Of a stretch of DNA of 64,000 nt, positions 39,569 through 48,386 are shown in pieces. The translations under genes and the position numbers were made by a program. This stretch comes from Burkholderiales bacterium (GTDB taxonomy: Bacteria > Pseudomonadota > Gammaproteobacteria > Burkholderiales > WYBJ01): NCBI GenBank assembly GCA_020848435.1, contig JADLAC010000002.1:124001-188000 (forward strand), read 5' to 3'. The notes under the pieces are model-generated. The model did no database searches and was not told the origin of the DNA. It saw nothing but the letters and a program-made list of their open reading frames with translations. Every line of letters begins with the position of its first letter. Position 1 is the stretch's first letter.

Positions 39569-39654
39569 GCGCCGCCGAACAGGGTCGCGGGCCGGGACCG
39601 GATCCGGCCAGCGCGTCATTGCGCCGGGGGCATACGGCCGCTCGCGGAATCGTC

Positions 39655-40887
39655 TCAGCCCGCTTTACGCCGCAGCCACAGTATCCATCCCAGCACGAGC
39701 AGGGCGCTCGCCAACCAGAAGAAGCCCTCCAGACCCACGTAGGGCGCCAGGACGCCGGCGACCAGCGGTGCGGTGGCGCTGCCGATCTGCTGGATCGCCG
39801 TGCCATAGGATAGGGTGCGTGCTTCCATGCCTTGGGGCGAGCGATCGCGGATCATACGGATCACCACCGGCAACAAGCCGGAGACGAACAAGGCGAACAG
39901 CACCCGTGCCAGCGCGAGCTCCAGGGGGTTGCGTACCAGCGGCGCGAGCAGGCTCGTGATGCAGGTGCCGGCGAGCAGCACACCCAGCACGCGTTCGGGT
40001 GGATAGCGGTCCAGGGCGCGGCCCCAGAAGGGAAGCATCACGATCCCGAAGAGCGTGAATCCCATCGCCGTGATCGCGACCCAGCTCTCGACCCCGAAGC
40101 CGGCGAAGCTCGTTCGATCGCCGAGCAATTGCATCGTATACATCGATACCACCGCCGCCGCGCCGAAGACGGTGAATGCGAACAACACCTGCAGGTAGTA
40201 GAGCAGCTTCAGCTCCGGCACGATCCATAGCCGGCGCACGTCGGCCCGCAGCTCGAGGCGTAATGCATGCGCCGGCTTGACATGGTCCTCGCGCACCAGC
40301 GCCATCGACAGCACGCCTGCCGCGAACATCGCCGCGGCGGTGAACGAGAACAGCAAGCTCATGTTCGGCAGCACGCCGATGAGGGCCGCTCCGACCAGCG
40401 GTCCGAACAAGGTGCCGGTCGATGCGCCCGCTTGCGTCAGCGCGAGCGCGCCGCCTACTTGGTTGCGCGGCGTCGTGGTCGCCACCAGCGCCTGGCTTGC
40501 CGGCACGAAACCGTTCGCGAGCCCGGTGAGGATCAGCACGAACAGGAACGCCCGCGGGTCGGAGGCGACCGAGAGCAGCGCGAATCCCGCGCCCATGCCG
40601 AAGCCCGCGCGCAACACCATGCTCTTGCGGCCGTAATAATCCGCCAGCACGCCCCACACCGGCGTGAAGACGCAGCTCACCGCGAAATAGCCGAACATCA
40701 TGGCGCCGACCCACAGCTCCAGGTCGCGCTTGACGCCGACGGATTGGACGATTAAGGGCAGGAATGCGAAGGCGCCTGTCCAGCCGACGTTGACCAGGAG
40801 GTTGCCCGCCGCCAGCGCACGCGCATTGCGCCGCCAATGCGGATCCTCCATCGGCCCGGGCGTGCGCTGCGCGCTCGCGTCGCTCAC
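39655..40887 (-). CDS. Major facilitator superfamily transporter
   Basis: 410-residue membrane protein with about 12 hydrophobic helices. The inter-helix loop GVLADYYGRKSMVLR after helix 2 is the MFS signature motif. The GTG at 40887 overlaps the stop of the upstream gene (GTGA), so translation is likely coupled; an ATG at 40851 is the alternative. Drug or organic-acid efflux and uptake are both possible. It is the only complete transporter permease seen in the Bug-rich region. Last of the three-gene set starting with Bug 11. Confidence 0.88.
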   Translation of the reverse strand: MSDASAQRTPGPMEDPHWRRNARALAAGNLLVNVGWTGAFAFLPLIVQSVGVKRDLELWVGAMMFGYFAVSCVFTPVWGVLADYYGRKSMVLRAGFGMGAGFALLSVASDPRAFLFVLILTGLANGFVPASQALVATTTPRNQVGGALALTQAGASTGTLFGPLVGAALIGVLPNMSLLFSFTAAAMFAAGVLSMALVREDHVKPAHALRLELRADVRRLWIVPELKLLYYLQVLFAFTVFGAAAVVSMYTMQLLGDRTSFAGFGVESWVAITAMGFTLFGIVMLPFWGRALDRYPPERVLGVLLAGTCITSLLAPLVRNPLELALARVLFALFVSGLLPVVIRMIRDRSPQGMEARTLSYGTAIQQIGSATAPLVAGVLAPYVGLEGFFWLASALLVLGWILWLRRKAG

Positions 40888-41426
40888 GGCGCGCCGGCTT
40901 GGGTACGGGTGCGGATGAGCGCATCGACCGCGATGGCGCCGGCGCCTGCTTCGCCCACCACGAGCGGGTTGATCTCGATCTCCGCGATATCGTCCGCGTG
41001 GTCTGCGATCAGCCACGACAGGCGTGACAGGGTAGCGCGATAGAAGTCGTAGTCGTCGGTGAGATTCGCCGTGTGCGACAGCGCGGCTTGCAGCTCGGCG
41101 CCGGCGGTGCCGAGCTCGCGAAAGCCCGCGCTCAGCACGACGGCGTGGCGAATGCCGCACGCAGCGCATTCCTCCACTACGCGCGGCACGTCCGCGGCCG
41201 GCAGGGCGACGATCGCCAGATCGGGCGTCCGCGACAATGCGCTGACGTTCGGATAGCACGGGATGCCGCGAGTTTCAGAGTAACGCGGATTAACGGCGTA
41301 GAGCGCGCCCGCGTAGCCGTAGGTGGTGAGCGCGTGCAGCGGCGGGCCGCCGGGGCGGCGTTCTTCGTGCGAGGCGCCGATGGCGGCGATGGCGCGCGGA
41401 TCGAGGATTGCGTCGAGCGAGCGCAT
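40884..41426 (-). pseudogene. Acyl-CoA synthetase (NDP-forming), internally deleted
   Basis: An intact 180-codon frame that is a cut-down form of a protein normally near 700 residues. Residues 1-116 are the CoA-binding domain (RAIAAIGASHEERRPGG, YAVNPRYSETRGIPCYP). A short SHTAN piece near 117-121 looks like the phosphohistidine segment. Then the sequence jumps to the C-terminal ATP-grasp end (ADDIAEIEINPLVVGEAG). The full-length relative at 53066-55144 has both ends about 500 residues further apart. The frame is preserved, so one or more in-frame deletions are likely. Its ATG overlaps the Bug 11 stop, and its stop overlaps the MFS start. Confidence 0.75.
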
Positions 41427-42436
41427 CACTCCGCGGTGATTCCGGCGCTCTTGATCACGCGAGCCCAGCGCGCCGTGTCGCGTTTCACGATCTCGGCCAA
41501 TTCCTCCGGGGTGCTGGTGATCGGTTCGTAGCCTTGGGCCATGAGCTGCTGGTGCACATCCTTGCGCGCCATCGCCTTGACGATCTCGGCGTTGAGCTTG
41601 GCGATGATGTCGTTGGGCGTGGCTGCCGGCACGAACAACGCGAACCAGCTCGAGGCCTCGAAGTCCTTCAGGGTTTCGCCGATCGCCGGCAATTGCGGCA
41701 GCGCCTGGCTGCGCTTCGCGCTCGCGACCGCGATGCCGCGCAGGCGGTTCACCTTGATGTGCGCGATCGCGGGGCCAAGGCCCGCGAACATGACTTGAAC
41801 GTGTCCGGCCAGCAAGTCCGTCGTTGCCGGGCTCGCGCCCTTGTACGGCACGTGCAACATGTCGACGCCGGCCATCGATTTGAACAGCTCGCCGGCGAGA
41901 TGCGGCGCGCCGCCCACGCCCGAGGAGGCATACGAGAGCTTCCCCGGATGCGCCTTGGCCAGGGCGATCAAATCCCGCACCGATTTCACCGGCAGCGACG
42001 GATGCACCACCAGCACGTTCGGACCCACGCCGATCAACGCGACCGGCGCGAAGTCCTTGGCGACGTCGTACGGCAGCTTCTTGTACAGCGACGGGTTGAT
42101 CGCGACCGTGCCGTTGGTCGACAAGAACAGCGTATAGCCGTCGGCCGCTGAGCGCGCGGCGAGCTCGGCGCCGATCAGCGTCCCGCCTCCGGGCCGGTTG
42201 TCGACCAGCACTTGTTGGCCGAGCGGTTCGGTGAGGCGGGTCGCGACCACGCGCGCCATGATGTCGCTGCCGCCGCCGGGCGCGAAGGGCACGACGATGC
42301 GTAGCGGCCGGCTCGGATAGGTTTGGGCGCTGCCCTGCGCCGCCATGACGGTCACCGCCACGAGCACGGTGGATGCGATCGATGCGAGCTTCACGAAGTC
42401 GTGCGAGGGTTGAGCGAATCGCGGCCATGTTAGCAT
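41426..42436 (-). CDS. Bug/TctC family periplasmic binding protein (11)
   Basis: 336 residues if the ATG at 42436 is used; a GTG at 42394 would start directly at the signal peptide VKLASIASTVLVAVTVMAA. Neither has a strong Shine-Dalgarno. Loop motifs APGGGSD and NRPGGGT, HVPYKGAS, and LKDFEASSWFALF. The stop overlaps the next ATG (ATGA). It is divergent from the UGSC selenoprotein gene with only 55 bases between the starts. Confidence 0.9.
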   Translation of the reverse strand: MLTWPRFAQPSHDFVKLASIASTVLVAVTVMAAQGSAQTYPSRPLRIVVPFAPGGGSDIMARVVATRLTEPLGQQVLVDNRPGGGTLIGAELAARSAADGYTLFLSTNGTVAINPSLYKKLPYDVAKDFAPVALIGVGPNVLVVHPSLPVKSVRDLIALAKAHPGKLSYASSGVGGAPHLAGELFKSMAGVDMLHVPYKGASPATTDLLAGHVQVMFAGLGPAIAHIKVNRLRGIAVASAKRSQALPQLPAIGETLKDFEASSWFALFVPAATPNDIIAKLNAEIVKAMARKDVHQQLMAQGYEPITSTPEELAEIVKRDTARWARVIKSAGITAE

Positions 42437-42491
42437 GCGAGCGTCGCCGCCGCGCCTCATGGCGAGTCTCAGCGGCGCCGGAGACCATCCC

Positions 42492-44108
42492 ATGGAAGCG
42501 CATGCACTCATTCTCGATCCCGCCGCGCCGGTCCCGGCAGCGGCCAAGCTTGCCGAGCGCGCGCTCGGCGGCATCGCCGGCAAGGTCGTCGGCTTCATCG
42601 ACAACACCAAGCCCAATTTCGACTTACTCGCCGACGACATGGCCGAGCTGCTCGTGCGCGAGCACGCTGCGGCCGCGGTGATGCGGTATCGCAAGCGCGC
42701 ACCCTCGGACGGCGCGGGCGCGGCGGTGCTCGAGGAGATCGCACAGAAGGTCGACCTCGTCATCGCCGGCTCGGGCGATTGAGGCTCGTGCACGTCGTGG
42801 AGTGTCCACGACAGCATCGAAGCCCGCAAGCGCGGCGTTGCATCCGTCGTCATCTGCTCGACGGCTTTCGTCACGCTAGGACGCGCGCAGGCAAAGGCGC
42901 TCGGCGTGCCGGACCTGCCGCTGGCGATCGTGCCGCATCCGTTCGGCTCGCGCACGCGCGAGGAGGTGCGAACGCTCGCCCATGATTGCGTGCAGGAAGT
43001 GTTGCGCATTCTGGCCGCGGCAAAGCAAGACCATAACGTCGCGAGCAGCGCCGAGGAAGCGAGCGCGCGACTGGTGGAGGCTCCCGAGCCGCAGGAAGCA
43101 TTCGATGCCTGGTGCCGCGAGCGCAAGCTGAGCGACGGGCTGCCGCTGCTGCGGCCTACGCCTGAGCGCGTGGAGCGCTTTGTGCGCGCCGCGGGCCGCG
43201 ATCCGCGAGCGCTGATCGGGCGGATCGCACCCTCGTTCGGCGCCGCGACAGTGGAGCGCATCGCGATCAACGCCGCCATGGCGGGATGCGATCCGCGTGC
43301 GCTGCCGGTGCTCATCGCAGCCGTCGAGGCGATGTGCGATCCGGCCTTCAATCTGCAAGGGGTGCAGACCACGACCAATCCGGCGGCGCCGTGGCTCATC
43401 GTGAACGGGCCGATCGCCGCCGAGCTCGGCATGAACGCCGGCATCAATTGCCTCGGCTCGGGCAACTGGGCCAATGCCGGCATCGGCCGCGCGCTGCGGC
43501 TGGTGTTGCAGAATCTCGGCGGCGGGGTCGCGGGCGTGATGGATCGCGCCACTCAAGGCCAGCCGGGCAAGTACAGCTTCTGCTGCGCCGAGAACGAGGC
43601 GGACAATCCCTGGGAGCCGCTCAACGTCGAGCGCGGGCAGCCGGCCGGAACGAGCGCCGTGACGGTGGTCGCCACCGCCGGCACGCTCAACATGAACAGC
43701 CATTCGAAAGTGGCTGGTGACTTGATCAAGGTTTTCGCCGACACGCTCGCGCACCCCACCAGCAACGATTACTGGTACGCCGGGGCGCCCTTCGTGATTC
43801 TCGCCCCTGAGCACGCGCAAGTGCTGCATCGCGCCGGCTTGACCAAGGCCGAGCTGAAGCGGCGCCTGTGGGACGAATCCAGGATGAGCGCCGCGCGCTT
43901 GTCGGCCAAGGACTTCACGCGCCCGGAATACGCGCGCGCTCGCGAGCTCGGCGTGCTTACGCACGACACGGCCATACCGATCACGACCCGGCCGGAGGAC
44001 ATCGGCATCATCGTCGCCGGCGGGCCGGGGACGCATTCGGTGTACGTGCCGGGCTATGGCAACAGCAGGCCGGTGACGCGCCGGGTCGGTGAGCTTGCCG
44101 CGGATTGA
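42492..44108 (+). CDS. UGSC-motif selenoprotein A (TGA at 42780-42782 read as selenocysteine)
   Basis: One gene interrupted only by an in-frame TGA. Read as selenocysteine it gives 538 residues, with Sec at 97 inside IAGSGD-U-GSC-TSW. The ATG at 42492 follows GGAGA. Domain 1 (about 1-170) has VVGFIDNTKPNFDLLADDM, the U-G-S-C motif after a hydrophobic strand, and VASVVICSTAF. It belongs to the UGSC family known from selenoproteome surveys. Domain 2 (about 200-538) begins near KLSDGLPLLRPT, with AINAAMAGCDP and LIVNGPI; it has no function I can name. Without recoding the gene would split into 96 and 400 residues, the second lacking a proper start. The hairpin at 42794-42812 supports recoding. 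Function is probably thiol/selenol redox chemistry; unproven. Confidence 0.85.
42794..42812 (+). promoter_or_regulatory. Candidate bacterial SECIS hairpin of UGSC gene A
   Basis: Eleven bases after the TGA, GTCGTGGA pairs perfectly with TCCACGAC around the loop GTG. An outer TGC/GCA pair (42789-42791 with 42814-42816) can extend the stem. The loop begins with G and lies 19 bases past the TGA. That fits the known bacterial SECIS form: a short hairpin just 3' of UGA with G in the first two loop positions. Confidence 0.75.
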
Positions 44109-44245
44109 CTTGTTCAGCCCGCAGTAGACCGATCCGATCGAGGATGGCAGCCCTACGCTGCGGGAGAGCGCCGTGCAGTGATTCCGGCCGGCGTGGCCGC
44201 CTGGACCCTGCGCTTACTCAGACTGGCTGCGTCGGGCAAGCGCCC

Positions 44246-45982
44246 TCAGCCGCGAGCGCCGAGGCGTGCGCTCCAGTCCTTGGGTAGATGGATCGCCTTG
44301 GTGGTCGGATAACCGAGCACGCCCTGGTGCGCGAAGATGTACGCGTTGTTGCGCATCGGGTCGCCGGCAACCGCGATCATGTAGTCCTCGGGTTTCCACA
44401 CCAGCGGCACCAGGCGCTGCGGATCGTCGGATGCGTGAAAGGCGCGCGGCAGGCGGCCTGCCGCCACTTCTTCGGCCAGGTTCCATGCCGGCCGGATGTT
44501 CCAGTCGCGCAGCAGGCGCTCGACTTGCCAGGCGGGCAGGCGCGCGTGCTCATAGAGGTAGCGCTGTACCTGGGTTTTCGACCAGCCGGCACGCGCGATG
44601 GTGCGCGCGATCATCGGGCTCAGCACCATCAGCGGGCGCAGCGTGCCGCCCTGGGATCCGACGGTGAACACGAGCTGCCAGGAGATCTGCCGGGTCAGCC
44701 CGTCGGCGAGGTAGGGCAGCATCTGCTCGGGCGTCTCGCCCGAAACCGACGTGACCGCATTGCCGCCGGTGTAGCGCGCAACCGTGACGGCGTTGGTTCC
44801 CGCGGCGAGCCCCATGTCCGCGCACACGGGCGGCCAGCCGATTGCGCTCAAGACCGCTTCGTTCTCGGCCAGCACGACGCGCCAGGTATGCCCGTGCGTG
44901 CCCTTGTCGTTCTGGTGCGGCAGGAAGCCCGCGATGTTGCGCAGGTACAAGCGCCAGAAGCGGCCCACGGTGGTGTTGGCCATGAAGCCGTCGCGCAGCA
45001 CCCCCTGGGAAGAGTTGAATTCCAGCTCCTCGATGATCGGACCGTTGAGGATGATGAGCGCATCGCCCCCGGGCGTGGAGCCGCTGTGCTCGACCCCGTA
45101 TTGGGGATCCACCATCGCCTCCACGACGGCGACGAGCACCGGCATGTACTCGGGCCGGCAACCCGCCATGACGCCGTTGACCGCGATGCTCCACACGGTG
45201 GCCGCCCGGCTGTCGGGCAGCACGGTGGCGAGACTCTCGTCGGGATCGCGCTCGGTGTAGGCGAGAAACGCGTCGATCTTCGCGCGCGTCGGCGGGACGA
45301 TGGGCAGGCCGTCGCTCAGCCGCTGCTGGTAGAAGTAGCGATTGACGGCATCGAAGCCGCCTGTGCAGACGATTTCGCGCTCTTGCGGCTCGGATTCGCC
45401 GGCCGCGGCCGGCGGCGCGTGCAACAGGTTGGCGATCACGGCATCGACGGTCACCGCGCTGATGTTGCGCTCGAGCTCGGCGGCGCTTTGCGTGCCGGGA
45501 TGGCCCGCAATGAGCGCGATCGGGATGTTCGGTAGCCCCAGCCCGCGGGAGCTGGCGGCAGCAAGCGCGACGAATCCTTCGCAAACCAGGTTGGCCGACG
45601 CGATGCCGGCTTTCTCGCATACCGCGGCTGCCCGCAACACGGCGGGCGTGCAGGACCCTCAACAGCCCAGGCCCGAGATGACGGCGTCGACCCGAAGCGC
45701 TTTGAGCCGCGCGGGCAGGCTGGCGAGAAACGCACGCTCGTTCTTGCCGTGAGTGCTGCCGAACTCGCTCCAATGAATGAAGCGGACCGCGGGAAAGCGC
45801 TGCTTCAGCACCGTCGCGAGCACGGCGAACACTTCATCGCCGCGAAACAGGTAGTCCCAGAGCTGCGCGATGATCTTGCCGTTCAGGGTATCGAGCCGAG
45901 GCGCGAGCGCGCTGATGGCCGTGCGCCGGCGCGTGCGCGGCCAATACGCTTCGTAATATCCGTCGTCGGTTCGGGAAGACAT
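44246..45982 (-). CDS. UGSC-motif selenoprotein B (TGA at 45661-45659 read as selenocysteine)
   Basis: Second UGSC gene, convergent with the first, 137 bases between stops. Reading the in-frame TGA as selenocysteine gives 578 residues with Sec at 108 in ISGLGC-U-GSC-TPAV; a Cys directly precedes the Sec. Domain 1 (about 1-190) parallels protein A: LNGKIIAQLWDYLFRGDEVF, then VDAVISGLG before the motif. Domain 2 (from about 215) has RLSDGLPIVPPT, AVNGVMAGCRPEY and LIILNGPI, aligning with A, so the two are paralogues. Shared Cys residues are the motif Cys and the one in MAGC. Start: ATG at 45982, weak ribosome site. Divergent from Bug 12. Confidence 0.85.
45630..45647 (-). promoter_or_regulatory. 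Candidate bacterial SECIS hairpin of UGSC gene B
   Basis: Eleven bases after the TGA, exactly as in gene A, GCCCGC pairs with GCGGGC around the loop CGTGTT, which has G in the second position. The loop starts 17 bases past the TGA. TGCAC before the stem and AGC after it are the same as in gene A, while the stem bases differ, so pairing rather than sequence is kept. Confidence 0.72.
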
Positions 45983-46186
45983 GCGCGATTCCGGGAGAGC
46001 GCTGCGGCAAGTCTACCATTCGGAGCACCGTGCTCCCGGCGTGCACGTGCTCGGCGTCGCGTCGATTGAGCCCTCACCGGATCAATTGGAGGGCACGTCT
46101 GCCCGACATATAATTTCCCGGCGCTACCCGCGGCCCCAGCGGAGCGCGGCTGCACACGTCGAATCGAATGCCGGGAGCGCCATATC

Positions 46187-47155
46187 GTGGAGGAAGCCAT
46201 CAACCGCATCGCACAGCTCGCCATGCTCTGCGCGGCGCTGGCCGCAGGCACGGCCGGCGCGCAATCCTATCCAGCGAAGCCCGTGCGCATCGTCGTGCCC
46301 TTCGCCGCGGGCGGCGGCAGCGATTTCGTCGCGCGTCAGATCGCAGTGAAGCTCGCGGACAGCATCGGCCAGCAGTTCCTCGTCGACAACCGCGGCGGCG
46401 CCGGCGGGCTCATCGGCATCGAGCTGACGGCCAAGGCCCCCGCCGACGGCTATACGCTCATGATCATGTCGGCGAGCTTCTCAGCGACCGCGGCCACGAA
46501 TCGGCCGGCATTCGATCCGATCAATACCATCGGCGCGGTGGGCCAGATCGGATCGTCGCCGTTCGTCATGCTGATGCATCCGTCGCTGCCCGCGCCAACG
46601 CTCAAGGCGCTCATCGCGCTCGCACGCGCCAAGCCGGAACAGGTGATCTACGCCTCCGCCGGCAACGGCAGCATCACCCATCTCGCGTTCGAATCGATGT
46701 CGAGGGCGGCCGCGATCAAGCTGACGCACGTGCCGTACAAGGGTGTCGCGCCCTCGCTGACCGATCTGATCGCCGGTCAGACCCACCTCACGCTCGGTGC
46801 CTATTCGACCGCGGAGCCGCACTTGAAGAGTGGCCGCTTGCGCGCGCTCGTGGTGACGGGCGCCAAGCGCTCCGAGCTGCTGCCGGATGTACCGGCCGCT
46901 GCCGAGACCCTTCCCGGCGTCGACATTGAGCTGTGGTTCGGGCTGATGGCCCCGGCGCGCACGCCGGGGCCGATCGTCGATCGACTCAATCGCGCGCTCA
47001 ACGCCTTGTTGGAGGATCCGCTCATGCGCAAGCACCTCGCCGCCCAAGGATTGACCGCCGCCGGCGGCACGCCGCAGCAGTTCGGCAGCCGCATCCGCCG
47101 CGACTACGAGATCTGGGTGAAGGTGGTTCGCGACGCGGACATCAAGGGAAGCTGA
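46187..47155 (+). CDS. Bug/TctC family periplasmic binding protein (12)
   Basis: 322 residues from a GTG at 46187. This start gives an acidic n-region (MEEAINRIAQ), unusual for a signal peptide. The GGAGGA inside it would suit initiation at the ATC at 46199, a very rare start codon, so the true start is uncertain. Signal core to TAGAQ. Loop motifs AAGGGSD and NRGGAGG, then HVPYKGVA and LPGVDIELWFG. Divergent from UGSC gene B and 10 bases before Bug 13. Confidence 0.88.
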   Translation: MEEAINRIAQLAMLCAALAAGTAGAQSYPAKPVRIVVPFAAGGGSDFVARQIAVKLADSIGQQFLVDNRGGAGGLIGIELTAKAPADGYTLMIMSASFSATAATNRPAFDPINTIGAVGQIGSSPFVMLMHPSLPAPTLKALIALARAKPEQVIYASAGNGSITHLAFESMSRAAAIKLTHVPYKGVAPSLTDLIAGQTHLTLGAYSTAEPHLKSGRLRALVVTGAKRSELLPDVPAAAETLPGVDIELWFGLMAPARTPGPIVDRLNRALNALLEDPLMRKHLAAQGLTAAGGTPQQFGSRIRRDYEIWVKVVRDADIKGS

Positions 47156-47165
47156 GGCATCTCCA

Positions 47166-48173
47166 ATGCGATCCATCGTGTTCCTGCTTGCGCCGAGCTT
47201 GCGAACGCGGGCAAGGCGATCCGGCGCGTTCGCCGCCTGTGCGCTGCTGGCGCTGGTCTCGCCGTTGTGCGCGCAGACCTATCCCGCCAAGCCCATCCGC
47301 TTCATCGTGCCCTACGCGCCGGGCGGGCCGACCGACATCATCGCGCGCCTGTTGGGGCAGCGCATGAGCGAAAGCTGGGGCCAGGCGGTCTTGGTGGAGA
47401 ATCGCGCCGGAGCGAACGGCAACATCGCCGCCGAGCTGGTCGCGCGCTCCGCCGGCGACGGCTATACCCTCATGCTCGGCAACACCAGCGTCTTCACCAT
47501 CAATCCGCACGTCTACAAGAAGCTCAACTACGATCCGATCAAGGATTTCCTACCGCTGAGCCTGGTGGTCGCCGCGCCGCTGGTGCTGGTGGTGCATCCC
47601 TCGCTGCCCACGCGCGATGTCAAGGCCGTGATCGACCTTGCCCTGGCCAAGCCGAATCAACTGGCATTCTCGTCATCGGGCTTCGGCGGCATTTCGCACA
47701 TGGCGGCCGAGCTGATGAAAGTCTCGACCAGGACGGCGATGACCCACGTCCCGTACAAAGGCGCCGGGCCTGCCGCCACCGCGGTCGTGGGCGGCGAGGT
47801 GGCCTTGAGCTTCACCAGCACCGTGTCGACCATGCATCACGTCAACGCCGGACGCTTGCGCGCGCTGGGCGTCACGAGCGCGACGCGCAATGCGCAACTG
47901 GCGGCCATTCCGGCGATCGCCGAGTTCGTTCCGGGCTACGAGGTGAATCCTTGGTACGGCGTTCTCATGCCCGCGGGCGTGCCGGAGGCGATCGTCGCCA
48001 AGGTCCATGCCGAGGTGGTTCGGATCGCGCGCCTGCCGGAGGTCGGCCCGCGCCTGGTGAGCGACGGCGGCGACGTGGTCGTCAACACTCCCGCTCAGTT
48101 CGCGGCCGTGATCAAGGCCGATTACGAGCGCTGGGCGCGCGTCGCGCGCACCACCGAGGGCGTCCTGCAATAG
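47166..48173 (+). CDS. Bug/TctC family periplasmic binding protein (13)
   Basis: 335 residues; long signal peptide with basic n-region (LRTRARRSG) and core ACALLALVSPLCAQ. Loop motifs APGGPTD and NRAGANG; HVPYKGAG; EFVPGYEVNPWYG. Directly after Bug 12, so both are one transcription unit starting next to the UGSC pair. 213 featureless bases follow before the convergent enoyl-CoA hydratase gene. Confidence 0.91.
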   Translation: MRSIVFLLAPSLRTRARRSGAFAACALLALVSPLCAQTYPAKPIRFIVPYAPGGPTDIIARLLGQRMSESWGQAVLVENRAGANGNIAAELVARSAGDGYTLMLGNTSVFTINPHVYKKLNYDPIKDFLPLSLVVAAPLVLVVHPSLPTRDVKAVIDLALAKPNQLAFSSSGFGGISHMAAELMKVSTRTAMTHVPYKGAGPAATAVVGGEVALSFTSTVSTMHHVNAGRLRALGVTSATRNAQLAAIPAIAEFVPGYEVNPWYGVLMPAGVPEAIVAKVHAEVVRIARLPEVGPRLVSDGGDVVVNTPAQFAAVIKADYERWARVARTTEGVLQ

Positions 48174-48386
48174 TCGGAGAACGACCCGGGCGGGGCCGGC
48201 GAGCTCAGGTCGGTCTTGCGCGCTCGGCCACGTAGTCCGCGCTACCTCGGAGGCAGCGCCGGCCGCGGCCAGGATGGCAATGCCTCTCGGCACACGGTGG
48301 GTGGACGGGGGGCGTCCTTACCGCGCCGAGGCGACGAGCAAGCCTGTTCTATCTGCCGCCGCCGCCCCGGTCGCCCTCGAGCGCGC

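Noticed and set aside
42492..42782. A separate 96-residue gene ending at the TGA
   Set aside because: The same frame continues with GSC and family sequence straight after the TGA, and a hairpin follows it. It is better read as the first part of the selenoprotein gene.
44109..44245. Terminator between the convergent UGSC genes
   Set aside because: CCCGCAG and CTGCGGG can pair, but the enclosed loop is over 30 bases and no T tract follows. No convincing hairpin.
44246..45640. A separate 464-residue gene starting with GTG at 45640
   Set aside because: The GTG lies within the hairpin after the TGA and has no ribosome site. The upstream frame is continuous through the TGA and aligns with the paralogue, so it is not an independent start.
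42780..45661. Nonsense mutations or sequencing errors in both UGSC genes
   Set aside because: Both TGAs fall at the same motif position in paralogues on opposite strands and both have hairpins at the same distance. Error or decay would not do this.
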